Position numbers and translations under genes: made by a program. A stretch of 64,000 bases of DNA from Bicyclus anynana (Eukaryota; Arthropoda; Insecta; Lepidoptera; Nymphalidae). Positions 22,505-35,700 of the stretch are shown in pieces. Numbering within the stretch: the first letter of the stretch is position 1; every line of letters starts with the position of its first letter. The notes below the pieces were generated by a model. That model made no database searches, was not told where the DNA came from, and saw nothing but the letters and a program-made list of their open reading frames with translations. Where the stretch lies: assembly GCF_947172395.1 (NCBI RefSeq), contig NC_069083.1, positions 17,578,501-17,642,500 of the forward strand, written 5' to 3'.

Positions 22505-25140
22505 TATCAAGTATAATTGTACAATAATATTGGATGTGTAAGCACAGTCATACATACAATGTAACAAAACACAATCAACAATGGGCACTCACTTATAACA
22601 CTAAAGAACAGTCCTTGTTATAAGTGTGTTTCTGCCTTTACGGTCGTGCACCTGTACTGTATATTTGCTAAACTGTGATGGTACAATGTGCATCATTAAA
22701 ACGGAAAATTATAGTACAATTTCTAGTAACTTTTTTCTTGTATAATTTTATTTTGTTTTATTATGTCGACTGTTTTGTAGTAGTAGGCAATAATGTAGAA
22801 TTCATTCGGACCCAAGTCAGAAATAAAATATTATTTTAACAAAATAAAATTCACAAAACACATTTTTTATAGAATACCTAAATTACCTACATAAAAAGGT
22901 TTATTCAATGACCTAACCCCCCCGGTGACGCCGTAGTGGTTCCGCAGGGAGCTATCGGCACCTACTCAGACAGAAAAAAAAATCAATGAAATAAATTAGT
23001 AGGTAAATTATGAGTCTAATTCACAAATTTCCGTTTTTTTTTCTGTGAATAATTACTCATTTACCTACCTACTTAAATTTTTTAACGAAATGATGGAATA
23101 CAGTCTGCAATTTTTTTTTAAATGAGGAATGTTAGGATCTCGGAAACTGTAAATAAACGAATTTTATAAGTATGTATTAGTAACTAGATATAGATATAAG
23201 TAGGTAGAATAAATAATTATAATGCTATTAATAATGGTGATAGAGAAAAATAGCATTGTTGATATTGCCATTTAAACCTGTTGGCATAAATATTAAAATT
23301 TAACTTAATATACATACAATTGATCAATAATAATTTAATAATCAATTAACATGCGTCTTGGAATTTTAAATGTCAGTTATAATTTTTTACTGAAAACTAG
23401 AAATAAAGTGGAAAATATGTTTTTTTTTGAATTTCTAAGCTATTTAATTGTTAAAAAAAACAATAGTGCAATATCAACAATAGTTATTAATTTTGATTAT
23501 TTTTTTACGTATACATTTATCTTGTGCCTGTATTTTTATACTGACTGTAATATAGATATTATGTATACATTTTGACTATAAATGTTTATTTTCAGATAAA
23601 AGTGCCATTTTTTCAAGCGTCAATGTCAATATTTCGATATTTTTTCATTTCAGAAAAATTAGATACTGAAATTTTATATTAAAAAAATAATAGAATATAA
23701 TTTGCTGAATATTTTTGAAACTGACACTCTATAGCTGATTATAGCCATCTGGCAGCCAATCTGCTCCGCCTCGCCTCGTGTGCTTAAGTTCTTTATTTCG
23801 ACCTTTGCGGACGTACGCTCAACATAATTAACTCCGTAGCGTCACTTGGTTAGTTCGCCTGCAAGCTGTCACAAGGCAAAGCGGTGCAGGTTAGGTGCCG
23901 GATCGCTCTAATGAGCTTTGACCGTTAGACAGAAAACAGTAGGATTTTAATGGTATCGTCTGTACTCAAAACTAACTAATTAAGTACTTCGATGTGATTT
24001 TAATATATAAATCTTGTAAAATTTTATATATATTTTTAATGAACCAAGAATAAGTGATATTATTTATATAAGGGTTGTGAAGTGAGAGAAAGTATACAAT
24101 AAATACCTAATAATTTAATAATGATGGTTTTAATTTAATTAATATTTCATTAATACACTATAGCTTGGCAACTTCGTTCGTAACACTCCCGATGGCCCGC
24201 GCGGGCCGGGGGGCGTGTAGCAATGAATGAAAAACTCATGACTGATGCACCTCACTTCCCCGCACGCACGATTTCACACCCGCGCAGTCTTTTCCCCGTC
24301 ACCCGCGTATCATGGCAGTGTCATCAACTAGTATAAAATCGTGTGAAAATTCGGATGAAAAACAATAAAACACTTTAATTATTTGGCGTCCTATTTATTT
24401 AGGATATACATTTCAAGTGATAATTTTTACTATTACAATTATATTCACAAGCCCTATGGACAACTTTCCTTCTACATTTGTTCAATTAAACATCTAATTA
24501 TGTCACATTCATTTCTAATAATTAGAACTTCGATCCAATTCTTTGATATTCCTAGCGAAGTTTCAAAGCGCGATTAAAATCTTCACACACCCGTCTGATC
24601 TCTAACAATAAAATTCTGCGAATTGAGATTTTGTTTTTTTTTTTAAATATCTATTATTCGTCCAAATAGCAGTTGGGAAGCACACATAGCTGGCCTATGA
24701 TAACCTAGTACAGCATGCACAATTGCAGTGTTTTCATTGCTATTGTCACAACCGTTTACTTCTTGTAAGATAAAGCGTCAAGATTTAAATCAGGCTTTGA
24801 ACGCTATCTCTTTTGACAATGCAAAAATACCTATATACAAAGTACCTACTCTTAAGGCGAGAATTCACTGGAGGTAGCCAACAAGCGTTGTATTATCGAC
24901 TATACTCCATTCTTGTCGGGAACAAGATAGTAGGTATCAATCAAGTATGTAATTACTAAATAAAATATGTATAATATTCCTAGAACATAACTATAGTCGT
25001 AGGGCCATGAAGAGAAATGAAAAATTGGCGTTAGCTGCAAGGGTACTTGGTACTTAATTTTTTAACTTACACTTAATTGAATACTAATAATAAGTCCACT
25101 CAATGAGAGCGTCATGCGAGCGTACTATGGGGCGACAGAG
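22505..25140. other. AT-rich intergenic sequence
   Basis: No gene recognised. About 23750-23935 is less AT-rich and holds no frame or splice-supported exon. 24158-24337 is a repeat listed separately. Confidence 0.4.
24158..24337 (+). repeat. GC-rich dispersed element, copy 1
   Basis: CTATAGCTTGGCAACTTCGTT at one end and GTGTCATCAACTAG at the other, with GATGCACCTCACTTCCCCGC and CACACCCGCGCAGTCTTT between. The latter part appears inverted at 30057-30172. MITE-like, non-coding. Confidence 0.75.
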
Positions 25141-25151
25141 GAGGGAACTAA

Positions 25152-25460
25152 CCTTACTGCGTACCGGTCAAGGATGTTGTCTATGATATTACAGTTCCAC
25201 ATGACGATAATCTGGTTAAAGCCGAAAAGGAAAAAGTATCAAAATACTTGTACCTTGCTCACGAGATTACCGCCATGTGGAATGTTGAGTTAACTATTAT
25301 AGTTCCGATAGTTGTTTCAGTCAATGGTCTTAGAGCGAAAAGCTTCGACCAACACCTTAAGAAGCTTTCGCTTAACTGTTGGATCAAGAGTCGGATACAA
25401 AAGACAGTGATTCTTGAGACGGCGCGTATTGTGAGGAGGTTCCTCACTCTGGAGCCCTGA
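25152..25460 (+). pseudogene. Non-LTR retrotransposon protein, C-terminal fragment
   Basis: An open stretch of 102 codons with a stop at 25458 reads VKDVVYDITVPHDDNLVKAE, KEKVSKYLYLAHEITAMWNV, IVPIVVSVNGLRAKSFDQHL and ILETARIVRRFLTLEP. This pattern (..HEI..MW.V....VPIV.S.NG...KS....L, TARIVRRFL) is the extreme C-terminus of a group of insect LINE polyproteins. Upstream is closed by a TAA at 25149. It is followed by an A/T-rich 3' region ending about 25590. A 5'-truncated insertion. Confidence 0.65.
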
Positions 25461-25830
25461 CCACCGGTTGCTTGGGCACTCAAATGTCCCGCAGCGGGAG
25501 GGTGAAATTTTTTTTATAATTTTTTAATAATGTTTTGTATTTTATACTTATATTGTTAAAAATTAAAAAAAAAAGAAGTAATAAATAAATGAGAGACATA
25601 TAGTATCTACTTTACTGAGTAGATACTGTATTCAATTAAGTGAAAGTTAATTGCTATCGCTGCAATACTAGAATGAGCCCCACCGTCACGAGAGGCTTGT
25701 ATTTATACACTCATTACTTCAACGGTTGGTATATTGACATCGTGTTCGACACTGGCATGACCACGTGATACAGACTGCATCCGGCTGTCAGAATATTGAT
25801 AACATCCGGTAATAAAACTTAACTTTGTCA

Positions 25831-25857
25831 TGTCAACAGTCTACACGCTGTTGACAT
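25831..25857. repeat. Short hairpin
   Basis: CATGTCAACAG pairs with CTGTTGACATG around a five-base loop. Too short to interpret. Confidence 0.6.
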
Positions 25858-25869
25858 GCAGTCCCATAT

Positions 25870-27110
25870 ACTACAGAATCAATTCTCATTTTTTAAAAAT
25901 AGTCATCATAATCATAATTATGTGCATTAAGCATCCATGCTCAAAATGAAAAAAATATGCTGTGCCTACCATCTCCAGTGAGTGCTGGCCTTTAGATTAA
26001 CAGCTAACATTGGCTATATTTGTGACTAAATTATGGTAAAATTAGCTAATTTAATAATTTAGTTAACAGAATGATAAAAATTCATTAATAAATATAGAAC
26101 AAAAATTGTTGGAAGAACATGAGATAGCTCAGTGAGTTATGGAGAAAATCTGACAAAATAATCTGCGTTGGCAATTCGTCAACCTTTTGAATTGTCCCCC
26201 AAAAATAAAAAAAGATTTTTCCAATTCGACTTAAAAAGTGGCAGATCCGTCTGCGATAATCTACAGATTTTTTTCTTGAAAATATCACAATAATATGAAG
26301 ACTAAGCCTTTATTAAATTACTTTGTGTATAATCTTTATATTTTGTCTAAAACGTGCTTTATTGAATGTGTATAAAAAATCTAGCTGGAAGTTTAAAATG
26401 CTACAGTACTTTATACAGATATATTTTGAATCTACCCACCAAAATCACCATTTTTATTATTAAACATTTTTTCACAAAAGATGCCTTTGTATATCTGGAC
26501 ATGAAAATAACATAAAAATGTAGGTATTTTTCCTCCAGTGTAGGAATTGTTTTAACAATTATTATTTACTTCTTAAAACATCAAAATGATGTCATAAGAA
26601 ATAATAGAATAATGTTTTGATTCACAAAAAAAAAGTACCTAAGCAATAAATGTTTACACAAGTCTAATTTTATTGAATGTTACTTAGTAGTTACAAAGTT
26701 ACAAAAAAAAAAAAAAAAACCGAGCAATATAAGTGACAATGTCATCCAAATCCGATGGAAAATTCTCTTTTTCTCTGTAAAACCAAAGCATTCCACAAGA
26801 AGTTAGGAAATGCTGGCTATACAACGTGTGAACGCACAGTAGGTAGGTATCTACAGAAGTTGTCACTCGGATTTGTCGGTTTTTCGTGAAGAATAGTTAA
26901 ATAAATCAATTATTCCACAAGTTCAATTTCTTATTGTATCTACTATTACATAAATATTCATTAGCCAATCAATTGTACCTACTCATTGACCTTTGCATTC
27001 CTCAAATAGTGTATTAATTAAATCGCTACATTCCTTTTACGTGATTTATAAAAACGGTGCACATTTCTGGGTTTTGAGAAATACCTACATACAGATTGAT
27101 AATAAAATAT
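25870..27110. other. AT-rich intergenic sequence
   Basis: Contains a run of 18 A at 26702-26719. No gene or element recognised. Confidence 0.4.
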
Positions 27111-27118
27111 TGAATATT

Positions 27119-27445
27119 AAAAATTTTAATAAAAAAAATTCAACCGACTTCCAACTCAAAAATTAACCTAAACTAAAAAGCAAAAAATAACATCTTACCT
27201 ATGTGCTACCTTCTGATCAGTTTGAAGGCGGTGCCAATCCAGTGTCATGTTTTAATTAAAGCTGTTTCTGAAAGAACCACAGAAATTGTGTAATTTAAAC
27301 GGCTTGAATTAAAACATCACTGGCCTGGCACCGCCTTCAAACTGATCAGAAGGTAGCACATAGGTAAGATGTTATTTTTTGCTTTTTAGTTTAGGTTAAT
27401 TTTTGAGTTGGAAGTCGGTTGAATTTTTTTTATTAAAATTTTTAT
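27119..27445. repeat. Large foldback (palindromic) element, copy 1
   Basis: Left arm with TTCAACCGACTTCCAACTC and CTTCTGATCAGTTTGAAGGC is mirrored by the right arm at 27330-27445; the stem is over 100 bp and nearly perfect, with a loop around 27270-27290. It is the outer part of a family ending in AACCGACTTCCAA. A second copy is at 49070-49299. Confidence 0.88.
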
Positions 27446-27479
27446 TTTTTAATTTTTAGTGTAAGCACACCTACTGAGT

Positions 27480-28275
27480 GTGAACTGACTGTCCTCCGTC
27501 TTCATCACCAGACCCCCTATGCAGTCACAATCCATATGGGTGGAAAGTTCTCATCAATATAAAATTTATCAAGTCCAAACACAAGGTAGCTACTGTGAAC
27601 CGTCGAGGAGTTCCCTTAACTCTCCTTCATCTTCATCACCAGACCTCTAATACAGTCATAACCTATCCAGGTGGAAAGATCTCATCAATACAAAATTATC
27701 AAGTCAAAACACAAGGTAGCTACTGTGAACCGTCGAGGAGTTCCCTTAACTATCCTTCGTTTTCCTCACCAGACCTCTAATACAGTCATAACCTATCCAG
27801 GTGGAAAGATCTCATCAATACAAAATTATCAAGTCAAAACACAAGGTAGCTACTGTGAACCGTCGAGGAGTTCCCTTAACTATCCATCGTTTTCCTCACC
27901 AGACCCCTAATACAGTCACAACCCATCTAGGTGGAAAGTTCTCATCAATACAAATTTATCAAGTCCAAACACAAGGTAGCTACTGTGAACCGTCGAGGAG
28001 TTCTCTTCACTGTCCTTCGTCTTCATCATCAGACCCTTAATACAGTCACAACCCATCTAGGTGGAAAGTTCTCATCAATACAAATTTATCAAGTCCAAAC
28101 ACAAGGTAGCTACTGTGAACCGTCGAGAAGTTCTCTTCACTGTCCTTCGTCTTCATCATCAGACCCTTAATACAGTCACAACCCATCTAGGTGGAAAGTT
28201 CTCATCAATACAAATAAATTAAGCCCAAACAAAAGGTACCTGCTGTAAATCGTTGACGAGTTCCATAGTCTGTGT
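27480..28275 (+). repeat. 130-bp minisatellite array
   Basis: About six units of 130 bp with CTACTGTGAACCGTCGAGGA, CTCACCAGACC(T/C)CTAATACAG and GGTGGAAAG(A/T)TCTCATCAA recur at a strict 130-bp spacing (for example 27671, 27801, 27931). The outer units are more diverged, the central ones nearly identical. Overlapping open frames through the array are artefacts of its period. Confidence 0.92.
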
Positions 28276-28605
28276 ATCGGCTCCATCATCAGACCAACTC
28301 CAGACCTTCATAAAATTGTAGTGGTTTAAAATACCTTATGGAAACACTAACAAACGCACTAGCCGTCTCTACGATTTTCAAAAGTTCCCCTCGATTTCTC
28401 CAAGATGGCATCATCAGATCCTGACATGAAAAAAATGGGACCACCCTGGAATCAAACCCTTCACGACAAAAAAAGAATTTTCAAAATCGGTCCACAAATG
28501 ACGGAATTATCGCTGGACATACATAAAAAAAAAAAAAAAAAAAAAACATACATACAGCCGAACGTAGAACCTCCTCCTTTTTGGAAGTCGGTTAAAAATT
28601 CAGGT
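28276..28605 (+). mobile_element. End of the ACCGACTTCC element that carries the minisatellite
   Basis: After the array come GGTCCACAAATGACGGAATT, GCTGGACATAC, a run of about 20 A at 28526-28545, CATACATACAGCCGAACGTA and a terminus TTTTTGGAAGTCGGTTAAAA. That terminus is the inverted repeat of the left end at 27139, so 27139-28602 may be one composite non-autonomous element. Confidence 0.6.
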
Positions 28606-28609
28606 AGAT

Positions 28610-29378
28610 TTTAACTAATCAAACTATATGTAGTGCGTCCAGCAAATAAAAAAAAAATTGGAGGGCATTGCCATAGACATAGTGCAAAAAAGGGAATACT
28701 TCGGTTTGATACTTGCAATTTAATTTGTTTTTATAGGTAGTAATGTTTTTATACAATAATGCGATTTTTTTAGTTTTTTTTTAATTTGCCGGGCGTTTTC
28801 AGTCTACTTTCAGTAGCCAAGCTCTAGTAGGTAAGCATATTTGTTTTGTAGAAATTTTGTGCTTTTATCTATTAGATAAGTAACAAAAAAATATTGTCCT
28901 ACTCCTAAATATTGTAATAAAATAAATAATATGACTTACATTTAATTTAATTAAAAATAACTAGAAACAATAATATCATCATCGTATAAAAATCGTATAG
29001 ATCTTACAGGTATTGTATAAGTATTTGTAATGATTTAATAAAAAAATAAAATTCTAATAACGGTTTAACCGTATATTGCTGGGCAATTAAAAATAAATTA
29101 ACACAATATTTGGCATTTTGGCTACGTAAGCGGCTTTTTAAAAATTAATTTCATAATCGTACGATATCTTTCTAAATAAAAAAGACAATACTTTCATAGA
29201 CATTTTACATTATATGACTAAAGGATAACATAACTATGTACTTACAATAAATAGTAAAAATATGCTGGTTACTTATTATTTGTAATCAGTTGAAATAGGA
29301 ATTATTTCAATAAAGCAAACTCCGATTAAGTATCACATGTAAATATTCTTTTATATAAACCTATTTCATAAATTTCAT
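28610..29378. other. AT-rich sequence downstream of the ORP gene
   Basis: No gene or element recognised between the minisatellite element and the presumed ORP 3' end. Confidence 0.4.
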
Positions 29379-29384
29379 TTTATT
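29379..29384 (-). terminator. Candidate polyadenylation signal of the ORP gene
   Basis: TTTATT on the + strand, AATAAA on the gene strand, 296 bases after the ORP stop. The intervening 3'UTR is unremarkable. Other AT-rich alternatives exist. Confidence 0.35.
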
Positions 29385-29679
29385 TAATTGGTTAAACAAT
29401 CACTCACAAACCCTGAACGAAACTACTCAAAATGGCTACCATATTAGGCTGTATAGTTAAAGATCTTTGCCTGTTCCGTTGCAGAGAAATGCGAATAAAC
29501 GTAATACCATCCTTTTCATGCAGAGCAAGTTGAAAAAGGATGGAACTATTTTTAGACCTGTCAACACTTAATAGCTTAGAATTTGTGTACAATCTAACAC
29601 CATGGGGCTAATTATATTAAAAAAATAACTTTTCTAACACAATAGAATAGAATTACACACAGTTTGTAGCATGGAAGCG

Positions 29680-29788
29680 TTAAAATATATCGATGTCTTT
29701 CAAATGTTGGTAGTTGCGGTCCCAGTAGCCCCCGTTGTAGAGCCAGTCTTCTTGCTTTGTGTACGGATTCGTGCCTTGACTGAACCAT
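29680..29788 (-). CDS. ORP last exon: C-terminus and stop
   Basis: 109 bp, acceptor atgtttcag. Encodes WFSQGTNPYTKQEDWLYNGG then YWDRNYQHLKDIDIF and TAA at 29682-29680. The aromatic W.Y.G.YW ending is conserved throughout ORPs. Confidence 0.95.
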
Positions 29789-32700
29789 CTGAAACATTCA
29801 ATAAAATGTTTACTTCAACTCTACAATACCAGACCTAAGCTTCCCTTGGAAAATCGTATTATCTATTCGTAAAAGATAAGGTATTCTTGTCTATTCGTTA
29901 GAGGTGGCCAAATAGCAAAATATCAGATCTTTTAAAACTTATTACTATTACGAAATATCATAAACATTTTTTGTTTTAAGAGACAAAAAAAGGTATTTTT
30001 TGAGAACAACAAGAGGTATATAGGAGAATGTTTTAAGCCTACGAGCGTAGTCACAGGTCTACTATAGCAAGTTCGTTGATGACACTCCCATGATATGCGG
30101 GCGACGGGGGAAAGACTGCGCGGGTGTGAAATCTTGCGTGCGGGGAAGTGAGGTGCATCATTTTCTCTGCCGTATTTGGACCCGGCATCCGCGCTGAATC
30201 TATAGAATGCTAAGATTAAAATAGCCTCAATTGCTAAACGGTAAAGAAGCCAGGTTCAACATCGAGCCCTAGCACAGTCTTTTCCACCAACTCGAAGGGA
30301 TATTGGTTATATCTAAAAGATTTGCAAAAAAATTTATTTAATACTATCTGACGCCGCGCGGTTTCACCCCCGTGGTTCCCGTTTCCGTAGGAATACGAGG
30401 ATATAGATAATATCTTAGTAAATATAGCCTTTTTCGATAAATGGGCTATCTAACACTGAAAGAATTTTTCAAATCGGACCAGTTTCTGAGCGTGTTCAAC
30501 CAAACAATCAAACTTTTTAGCTTTATAATATTAGCATAGATGGCAAATTACCGTGGTTGGAAGCCATCCACACTCTTCTTAAACACCTTCCTCGCGCTCC
30601 GCTGCTTCTCCTCGAGCCGTGTCTTCTCTGCAGCGGCACCATCAATGTCTCCCTGCTCCAGCAGCCGGATGTCGGGGCGCAGGCGGCTGTCCGTCGGACA
30701 GAGCTGCCCTTTCATGTCCCTCTCCATCTCGTTGAGGGACATCGCAAACTCCGTGAACTGGTAATACTGGAAATAATTTTTAATTTGATTGTTGATAAAC
30801 ATTCCACATCGAACTTGGCTTTATTATAGGTAGGTTTAACTTAAAGTCTAAGTCGATTACTTGTGCACTATTGCTGGGTCTCGCGCGTGCTTCCCAAAGT
30901 GTGATTGAGTCCGGAATGTCGATGTTGTAGGATTCGTCAGGCTTTGGCACATCTTCGGAGTTTTCGGGTTCGTCGTTCTGAATAGAAAAATATAAAGTTC
31001 AAAATTAATTCACGAAAATTTCCTCACGCAAAATAACAGTATTAAGATTTGAAATACAAAAATCATTTTCGTTAATTTATTTAAGTTTTAGCGAAGAAGT
31101 GTTTTGGTGTATAAATTAATCTCTGTAAAGCTATTATCCGTTAAAGTAAAGCGATTATCCGTCTACATTTTCCCTTTCTAATAATCTCTGCTACTGTAGT
31201 TTCTTGCTTTGAACCTTTTGCGTTACGAGACGAAATCTGCCAGTTCCGTCTACTGTAAGCGATGTATCACATAGAACTTCGTTCCAAAAAGCAAATACCT
31301 AATTGTAGGTATATGATTTTGATCGCTTACACCCTGTATAAACATTGAACCTGTCTGACCTTGAGCTTAGCGACTTTCTTGGGAGTGTCAGAATATAACA
31401 GCTGTTCTCATATTGGCAAGTAAACTTCAAGTTTTAGATGACTCAACCATCAGGATCATTCTCAACCATAGTAAACTGATATAAGTAACCTATGCCTAGT
31501 TATAATAATCATTATTTTCAGTTTCCACTTACATCCTGTATAGACATCGACCGCAAGGCCCCGACCTTGAAACTGTTGAGCTTAGCGAGCACTTTCTTGG
31601 GGGTGTGCGAGGGAGTCTGTTGGGGCCCGGCCTCTTCCCCGCGCTCCTTGGCCCACTGGTCGTGAGCGGCCGCGCTGCAGCATTTGATGTACTCCGTCCA
31701 CTTGCCGTACAGGAAACGAAGCCGTTTCTTGCTGAAATTGTTAGCATAGGCGTATATAGCGGGTTGGCCGGATGGGCCGTGCCTACCCTAGGATTCTGGG
31801 CTACCAATATATCAACTAAAATCACGCGAGTCCCTTCGTCAAAAGTTTAAAGAAATAGGCATATTAACAGTAGCCTGTCAGTATATATTTAGCAGTATAG
31901 TCTATGTAAGACAAAATATTAATTTGTACAAACGAAAAGGAGATTTAAACCCACGTCTTACTAGACACGGGCATAAATTAGTTATTTCTGCGTATCGTCT
32001 CCAAAGAGTTAAAAAATCTTTTGTAAGTTTGGGTGTACTCTTCTATAACAAGATCCCTAAGACTGTGATGGACTTGCGCATGCACAACTTTAAGCAATAT
32101 GTTAAAAAACATTTACTTGTCGAGGTTACTACACATTGGATCAGCTTCCACCTTCATACAGGAAGTAAAACTATAAGAAATTGTAATTGTTATCAATTGT
32201 AAATTATAATACTGTATGACTTTTTCATTTCATAAGAGCAACTGTTGAGTTTCTTGCCGGTATTTTCTCAGCATAACCTGCCTTCCGAACCGGTGGTAGA
32301 ATCTTTACAAATAGTCAACTGACGTGTCAAAAGTGCTTGTAAATTGAGCCTACTTGAAATAAATGAATTTTGATTTTGATTTTGGAATTCTACTAAGATA
32401 CTAATAATAGACTTGATGTCTGGGGCCAGGCCCACCCTAGGAAATAATCCTAGATACGCCAATGATTATTAGAACAATTTACGTGTTATTTAGATAGCTG
32501 AAGTCTGTCAAATAGAGATTGTTTTTAAAATAAAACTAAGGCGTTTTTTGTTGAAATTTCGGGTACAAAAGAGACGAGAGTGAGAATATTCCAAACCGGT
32601 TATTTAGGCACTAAGTCCAGTCAGCGGGGGATTGGATTTTTATAAGAATTTTTAATAGTGTTTTCTATAATTTCATATTCGGCTCACTGTTAAGCACGAG

Positions 32701-35700
32701 TCTAATCTCAGAATGAGAGGGATTAGGCTAATAGTCCACCATGCTGGCCTAATGTGTATCGGCAGACTTCACACACTTGAGAAATAAGAATTCTCAGGTA
32801 AGTATGCACGATTAGATTAGATTAGACGAGATGCTCCTTCTTTATAATTTGAGACACTTGATATTTAATTTCTTAAAATGCACATAACTAAAAAGTTGAA
32901 GGTGCATCCCTCGGACCGCGATTAGATCCTACGCCTGTGGCGAACGAACTCTTTCGTTCGCCCACTTTAGGTTGGGCCATCTACATTCACATTCCAGATT
33001 CATTTCATATTTAGAATTCCCTCGACCACGCATGCGTGGATATATTGTTTCGCCCATCCATTTACATCTTTACCGTTTCTCCATTTTCACACCGTATCAT
33101 CACTTTGATAGTCCTTTTATTTTATATCCATGTACAATTGTTATAATAAGTAAAGTGAATAAATATACCAATCAACATCGTCGTCCTTCATAACTATATA
33201 CTAATATAAAACTTCCATGGCGATACGCCCTCTGAGTCGAAGGTAGAGATCATGACGTTTAAAAAAATTATATAAATTCCAAAAGGTGACTCACTGTTGG
33301 TCTACAATAAAACCGTCGACCCTGTGCAAGTCCCTGTTGTTGAAGCCCGCGGGCTTGAAGGCGAGGTTGGCCTTGAGCCCCGCGCCGCCGTGGCAGGTCA
33401 CCTCCATGGCGCCGTACTGCTCGATCCACAGCTTGCCCACGATCACGTTGTGCACGCAGCAGTTCACGTTGGTCCAGGTGTAAGCTTCCCCCCACCTGAG
33501 AACCATAGAACCGAAGAAACATGTTCAGGTGACAACAACCCAGAACGCATTACTCAACTCATAAAAACATCTTCAGATGATGTTAGATTTTTTCCCAACC
33601 CAGTCCCTCATGACAACAAATGAATGCTGATGAACTGCAAAACTGAGCAAAAAAGGCTCTCAATATTTTCAAACAAACAAACAAAACTTAATATATGTAC
33701 CCTAAGAAACAAACAAAACTTAATTTATAACCTTATATTTATTTTAAAGAACAATCTTAATAAAAACAACCTTTCAACGAAAGGAAATCTAATTGGTAAA
33801 TTTCATCAACAATAAATGAAGATTAGATTTAATCTTGTACTGTTATTTAATCTGGTTTAATTAAGAAGCGAGCGCCAGTAATTATATAAAATTTAATCAA
33901 CAGAATGTAGACGTTTAATTCTACCTTGGCAATTCCACCGTGACGTGTCCTTTGGGCTGAATCTCGACACTTTTGCCGCAGAACTTCAGCTTGGGATGTA
34001 CAGACCCGTGGAAGACGAAGTGAGGACTGTCGGCGTGGAAAGCAGAAACTGGCGGATGATGTGAAACCTGAGCAATCAATCACAAAATTAACTTTAGAAA
34101 ATGTAGATAAGGAAAAGATTATTGTAACGATAATATTGAATATGTGTATCAGTCCCAACGCATGACTGGTGTTTACTTCTCAATTACATAATAAAATACA
34201 CACACTATTGTTAATACGGAACGCATTTTGGTAACGCTTAGATAGGATTTTACTCTTCTTAACAAATAATTTTCATATAAGGTATCAAAATTGTTTGTTA
34301 AACTAAGGTAAACTCCATCAAAAATGTAAGAATATAATAAAAGACCAAGTAAACGTAAATTGCGAGGGTTCACAAAGAAAAGGCAAAAGCTTTGACGCAG
34401 AGTTTTGTAATCATCTTGTGTTACTTTTGTGACAACTCGAGCGGTATAATTTATAACGAGGGTTAAAATTGGAAAGTATCATGGAAAAATTAAAAGGTCA
34501 CCAGGAAAGTTTTCTTTTACATCTTTTAATTTTCTACATATATAATTATCCTAGTCTGATGAAACCTTTTTGAACTCTATTAGATTATAGATACCTACTT
34601 TAACAGTTCTTAGCTCTTTTATTAATTCTTTCGTAGGTTCTAATAGCTAAAATACTCGTAGATCATCCTTTAAAGGGTTGACCGCAATTCTAGAGACAAC
34701 CACTGTTCATTCTACTAAAGTGTTGCTCTAACTTCGTACCTGTTCACAAACAGCTCGAAATTCTGGCCTTTCAAGCTCATAGGTTTCTCCGAGAAGAGGG
34801 TTGAATGGCTTCCCCAAACGCTCCCAATTCGAAGCAAGAGCGCTCACTGCGAAGGCTGAAATAAATAAGAAAATAACGGTTTCTGTATCATAGCTAGGTA
34901 TATTAGTAGAAGAAGGTTTGTTCTGTGGTGACCTGGTACCTAAAACTACAGGAATTACTTGTGTTTCAATAACCTAAAGAAGTTTGATACTTGTTGGTAA
35001 CAACAGTCGCTGACCTTTTTTAGCTTTATATTATTATGTACCTAGATTTTTGAAATATAGTTAATAATAAACTAATTCATGAATTAGTTAATCCTTGTTT
35101 TTATTTTCTTTGAAGATTTACTTAAATGTAGTAATGTAGGCTATTCTGTAACGATATTTTTATAACTTGCAAGTCCGAGTTTCGATTTCACCTCTTACTC
35201 TCTACTATAGAATGAGAAAGATAGCGGTAAATTCGAAACTCGCCCTTGCGAGTTAAATCGTTAAAGAATAGCCGTGCTGGTACCTAAAACTAGGTACAGG
35301 AATTACTTGTGTTTCAATAACCTAAAGAAGCAATTTTGATACTAGTAGGTAACAACAGCCGCTGACCTTATTTACCTTTATATTATTATGTACCTAGATT
35401 TTCGAAATATAGTTAATAATAAACTAATTGATGAATTAGTAAATCCTTGTTTTTATTTTCGTTGAAGATTTACTTAAATGTATAAGTAATGACACGAACC
35501 CAACAGTGTCATTGTTATTCAGTAATTACATTCTTATAAAAGTAAAAATCTATCATTATAATAATTATGTATGTAACTTGTAAAGTAAGTAATAATAGCT
35601 GTTTTACTACAAAAAATACGGTTTACTGTCACCGGTTTCTTTTGTATTTTATAGATTGTAGGTTTATCATGTACCTACGTGGAGGAAGTCGTAAATAATT

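Noticed and set aside
27595..28170. Series of overlapping 61-79-codon frames that look like a repeat protein
   Set aside because: They follow the 130-bp minisatellite; 130 is not a multiple of 3, so the frame shifts every unit and no continuous repeat protein exists.
27480..28275. CRISPR-like array
   Set aside because: The 130-bp units are tandem without unique spacers, in a eukaryotic genome; it is a minisatellite.
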